In this document: in pieces, positions 62,623 through 64,000 of the stretch
Layout: each line of letters opens with the position of its first letter
Numbering within the stretch: position 1 is the stretch's first letter
Source: Streptomyces sp. Q6
GTDB taxonomy: Bacteria; Actinomycetota; Actinomycetes; Streptomycetales; Streptomycetaceae
DNA length: 64,000 nucleotides
Direction of reading: 5' to 3'
Assembly (NCBI RefSeq): GCF_036967205.1
Contig: NZ_CP146022.1
Coordinates: 7,750,001 to 7,814,000, forward strand
The notes under the pieces: model-generated
What the model saw: only the letters and a program-made list of their open reading frames with translations
Told to the model about the DNA's origin: nothing
Database searches by the model: none
Translations under genes and position numbers: made by a program

Positions 62623-63989
62623 GTACGCTCCCACCACGCCCCGGTCGCGCGCAGCTCGCGCCACGTCGTGAACCGGTAGCGGTACAGCCGGGCCCGGACA
62701 TGCGCCGGCGGCGCGTCCGGGAACGGGCAGTGCCGCAGCAGCCGCAGCGTGTCCCGGTCGCCCGCCAGCAGCCGCTCCACGAACGGCTCGAACCACGACC
62801 GGGCGTACGCGGGCGACAGCGCGGCGAACCACATCATCCAGTCGAGCCGCAGATGGTACGGCGCGAACTGCCGTGCCAGGCGCCGCGGATCGCCGGGCTT
62901 GCCCTTGAACTCGTAGGCCAGCCACACCGATTCGTGGCGCGGCACCTCGTCGGCCGTCCCCTCGACGACGATCTCGTGCCGCACCCGGCCGACCGTGCCG
63001 AACGCCCCATAGGTGTTGACCAGGTGCAGGGAGTCGTACGAGCGGTTCATCGACTGGCGCCGGGAGAGGAGATTGCGCACCGGCCGGTAGCTGAGCGCGG
63101 CCACCAGCGCCGTCAGGGCCAGGACGAGGACCTCGTACCAGAGCGGCGCGGCGGGCAGCTCGGGCGGCGTGCGCAGGGGAGTGAGGTCGAGGGCGGACAC
63201 CGCGAGGACCACGGCGAGCCAGTTCAGCCACGCGAAGTTCCCCGACAGGATGAGCCACAGCTGCGTCACGATCATCAGCGCGACCGCCACCGACGCGACC
63301 GGCTGCGGGGTGAACAGCAGGAACGGCACGGCGAGTTGGGTCACGTGGTTCGCGCCGGCCTCCACCTTGTGCAGCGGGCGCGGAAGGCGGTGGAAGAACC
63401 AGCTCAACGGGCCCGGCATCGGCTGCGTCTCGTGATGGAAGTACAGACACGTCAGCTTCCGCCAGCACGCGTCACCGCGCAGCTTGATCAGCCCCGCCCC
63501 GAACTCCAGGCGGAACAGGACCCAGCGCAGCAGGAACAGCACGAGGACCGGCGGCGCCACCTCGTCGTTGCCGAGGAACACCGCGAGGAAGCCGACCTCC
63601 AGGAGCAGCGACTCCCAGCCGAAGCCGTACCAGGTCTGCCCCACGTTCACGATCGACAGATACAGGACCCACGGCACCAGCCACAGCAGCATCGCGCCCC
63701 ACAGCGGCAGCAGCCCGTCCACCCCCGCGAGCAGACCCGCCGCGAGGGCCGCACCGGCCCAGGCGCACCCCGCGAAGAACCGGTCCGAGTAGTGCAGCCG
63801 GAACACCGTCGGCGCCCGCCGCCACGGCACCCGGGCCAGGAACCGCGGCACCGGCAGCATCCCGCGCTCGCCGATCAGCGCCCGGAACTGAAGCGCCGCC
63901 CCGACGAACGCCACCAGGTACAGCGCCGCCAGGCCCCGCTGGAAGACCAGGCGGCTCAGCCAGTAGTCGGACGCCGTGAACCACTCCAC
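62583..63989 (-). CDS. Lipase maturation factor (LMF1/2) family membrane protein
   Basis: A 468-residue multi-pass membrane protein (about seven helices). Diagnostic segments are TASDYWLSRLVFQRGLAALY, QTWYGFGWESLLLEVGFLAV, LLRWVLFRLEFGAGLIKLRG, CWRKLTCLYFHHETQPMPGP, NTYGAFGTVGRVRHEIVVEG and YHLRLDWMMWFAAL. These match bacterial homologues of lipase maturation factor; the vertebrate protein acts in ER folding of lipases, but the bacterial role is unknown. GTG at 63989 is the start used here, with GGAG three bases before it, though only 11 bp of upstream sequence is available. Confidence 0.93.
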   Translation of the reverse strand: MEWFTASDYWLSRLVFQRGLAALYLVAFVGAALQFRALIGERGMLPVPRFLARVPWRRAPTVFRLHYSDRFFAGCAWAGAALAAGLLAGVDGLLPLWGAMLLWLVPWVLYLSIVNVGQTWYGFGWESLLLEVGFLAVFLGNDEVAPPVLVLFLLRWVLFRLEFGAGLIKLRGDACWRKLTCLYFHHETQPMPGPLSWFFHRLPRPLHKVEAGANHVTQLAVPFLLFTPQPVASVAVALMIVTQLWLILSGNFAWLNWLAVVLAVSALDLTPLRTPPELPAAPLWYEVLVLALTALVAALSYRPVRNLLSRRQSMNRSYDSLHLVNTYGAFGTVGRVRHEIVVEGTADEVPRHESVWLAYEFKGKPGDPRRLARQFAPYHLRLDWMMWFAALSPAYARSWFEPFVERLLAGDRDTLRLLRHCPFPDAPPAHVRARLYRYRFTTWRELRATGAWWERTYVRDFLPPTRLR

Positions 63990-64000
63990 GACTCCAGTGT

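Overview
The window is chromosomal DNA from a Streptomyces-like actinomycete. The supporting signs are very high G+C with G/C in almost every third codon position, frequent GTG starts, short overlapping operons (ATGA/GTGA junctions), an Rpf/LysM/M23 resuscitation factor, actinobacterial glgM-glgC, WS/DGAT and F420-type (Ddn-like) families. No tRNA, rRNA, CRISPR array, transposase or phage gene was seen. About 53 protein genes fill the window densely on both strands.

Region by region. (1) 1-8.5 kb is a stress/dormancy island: GH65 phosphorylase and beta-phosphoglucomutase-like HAD (minus), a two-domain universal stress protein, a divergent Hsp20, a tiny membrane protein, a beta-helix-type membrane protein, a DoxX-like protein and an Acg-type nitroreductase. 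Three near-identical GGAC[C/G]TTCGG[C/T]CC boxes sit in its intergenic regions and look like DosR/DevR (OsdR) sites. (2) 8.5-12.9 kb: a DUF4239 protein and a tightly coupled operon of glycosyltransferase, GDP-mannose-3,5-epimerase-like enzyme and aldonolactone oxidase (frameshifted). (3) 13-20.3 kb: panD, GNAT, racemase-like and Ddn-like genes, gnd, an acetyl xylan esterase, the Rpf/M23 enzyme and a DMT-type membrane protein. (4) 20.6-27 kb: glgM and glgC (ADP-glucose to maltose-1-phosphate), then a two-domain Lrp regulator with an M20 amidohydrolase and MFS exporter. (5) 27-38.3 kb: a YtfQRT/YjfF-like galactofuranose-type ABC importer, LacI regulator, secreted PA14-GH2 and secreted GH92 alpha-mannosidase, tied together by an AACGTTG operator motif; this could be a locus for galactofuranose-bearing mannans. 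(6) 38.4-44.2 kb: WS/DGAT acyltransferase (frameshifted, ending in a 33-bp tandem repeat), a zinc-ribbon SDR-like protein, an SDR (frameshifted), an HD-domain protein and a DUF4142 protein. (7) 44.5-45.8 kb: a 57-residue peptide gene with its own strong terminator, next to a formylglycine-generating enzyme. (8) 45.8-53.6 kb: amidohydrolase, APC permease and TetR; an endonuclease/exonuclease/phosphatase-family protein, VanY-like carboxypeptidase and a two-component system. (9) 53.6-62.6 kb: a complete-looking L-fucose (or related 6-deoxyhexose) import and non-phosphorylative oxidation operon under a GntR regulator with clear operators. (10) A lipase-maturation-factor protein closes the window.

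Three genes (aldonolactone oxidase, WS/DGAT, SDR) are each split by what looks like loss of one base in a G/C-rich stretch. Assembly undercalls are as likely as genuine pseudogenes, and the reading frames should be checked against reads before these are treated as dead genes.
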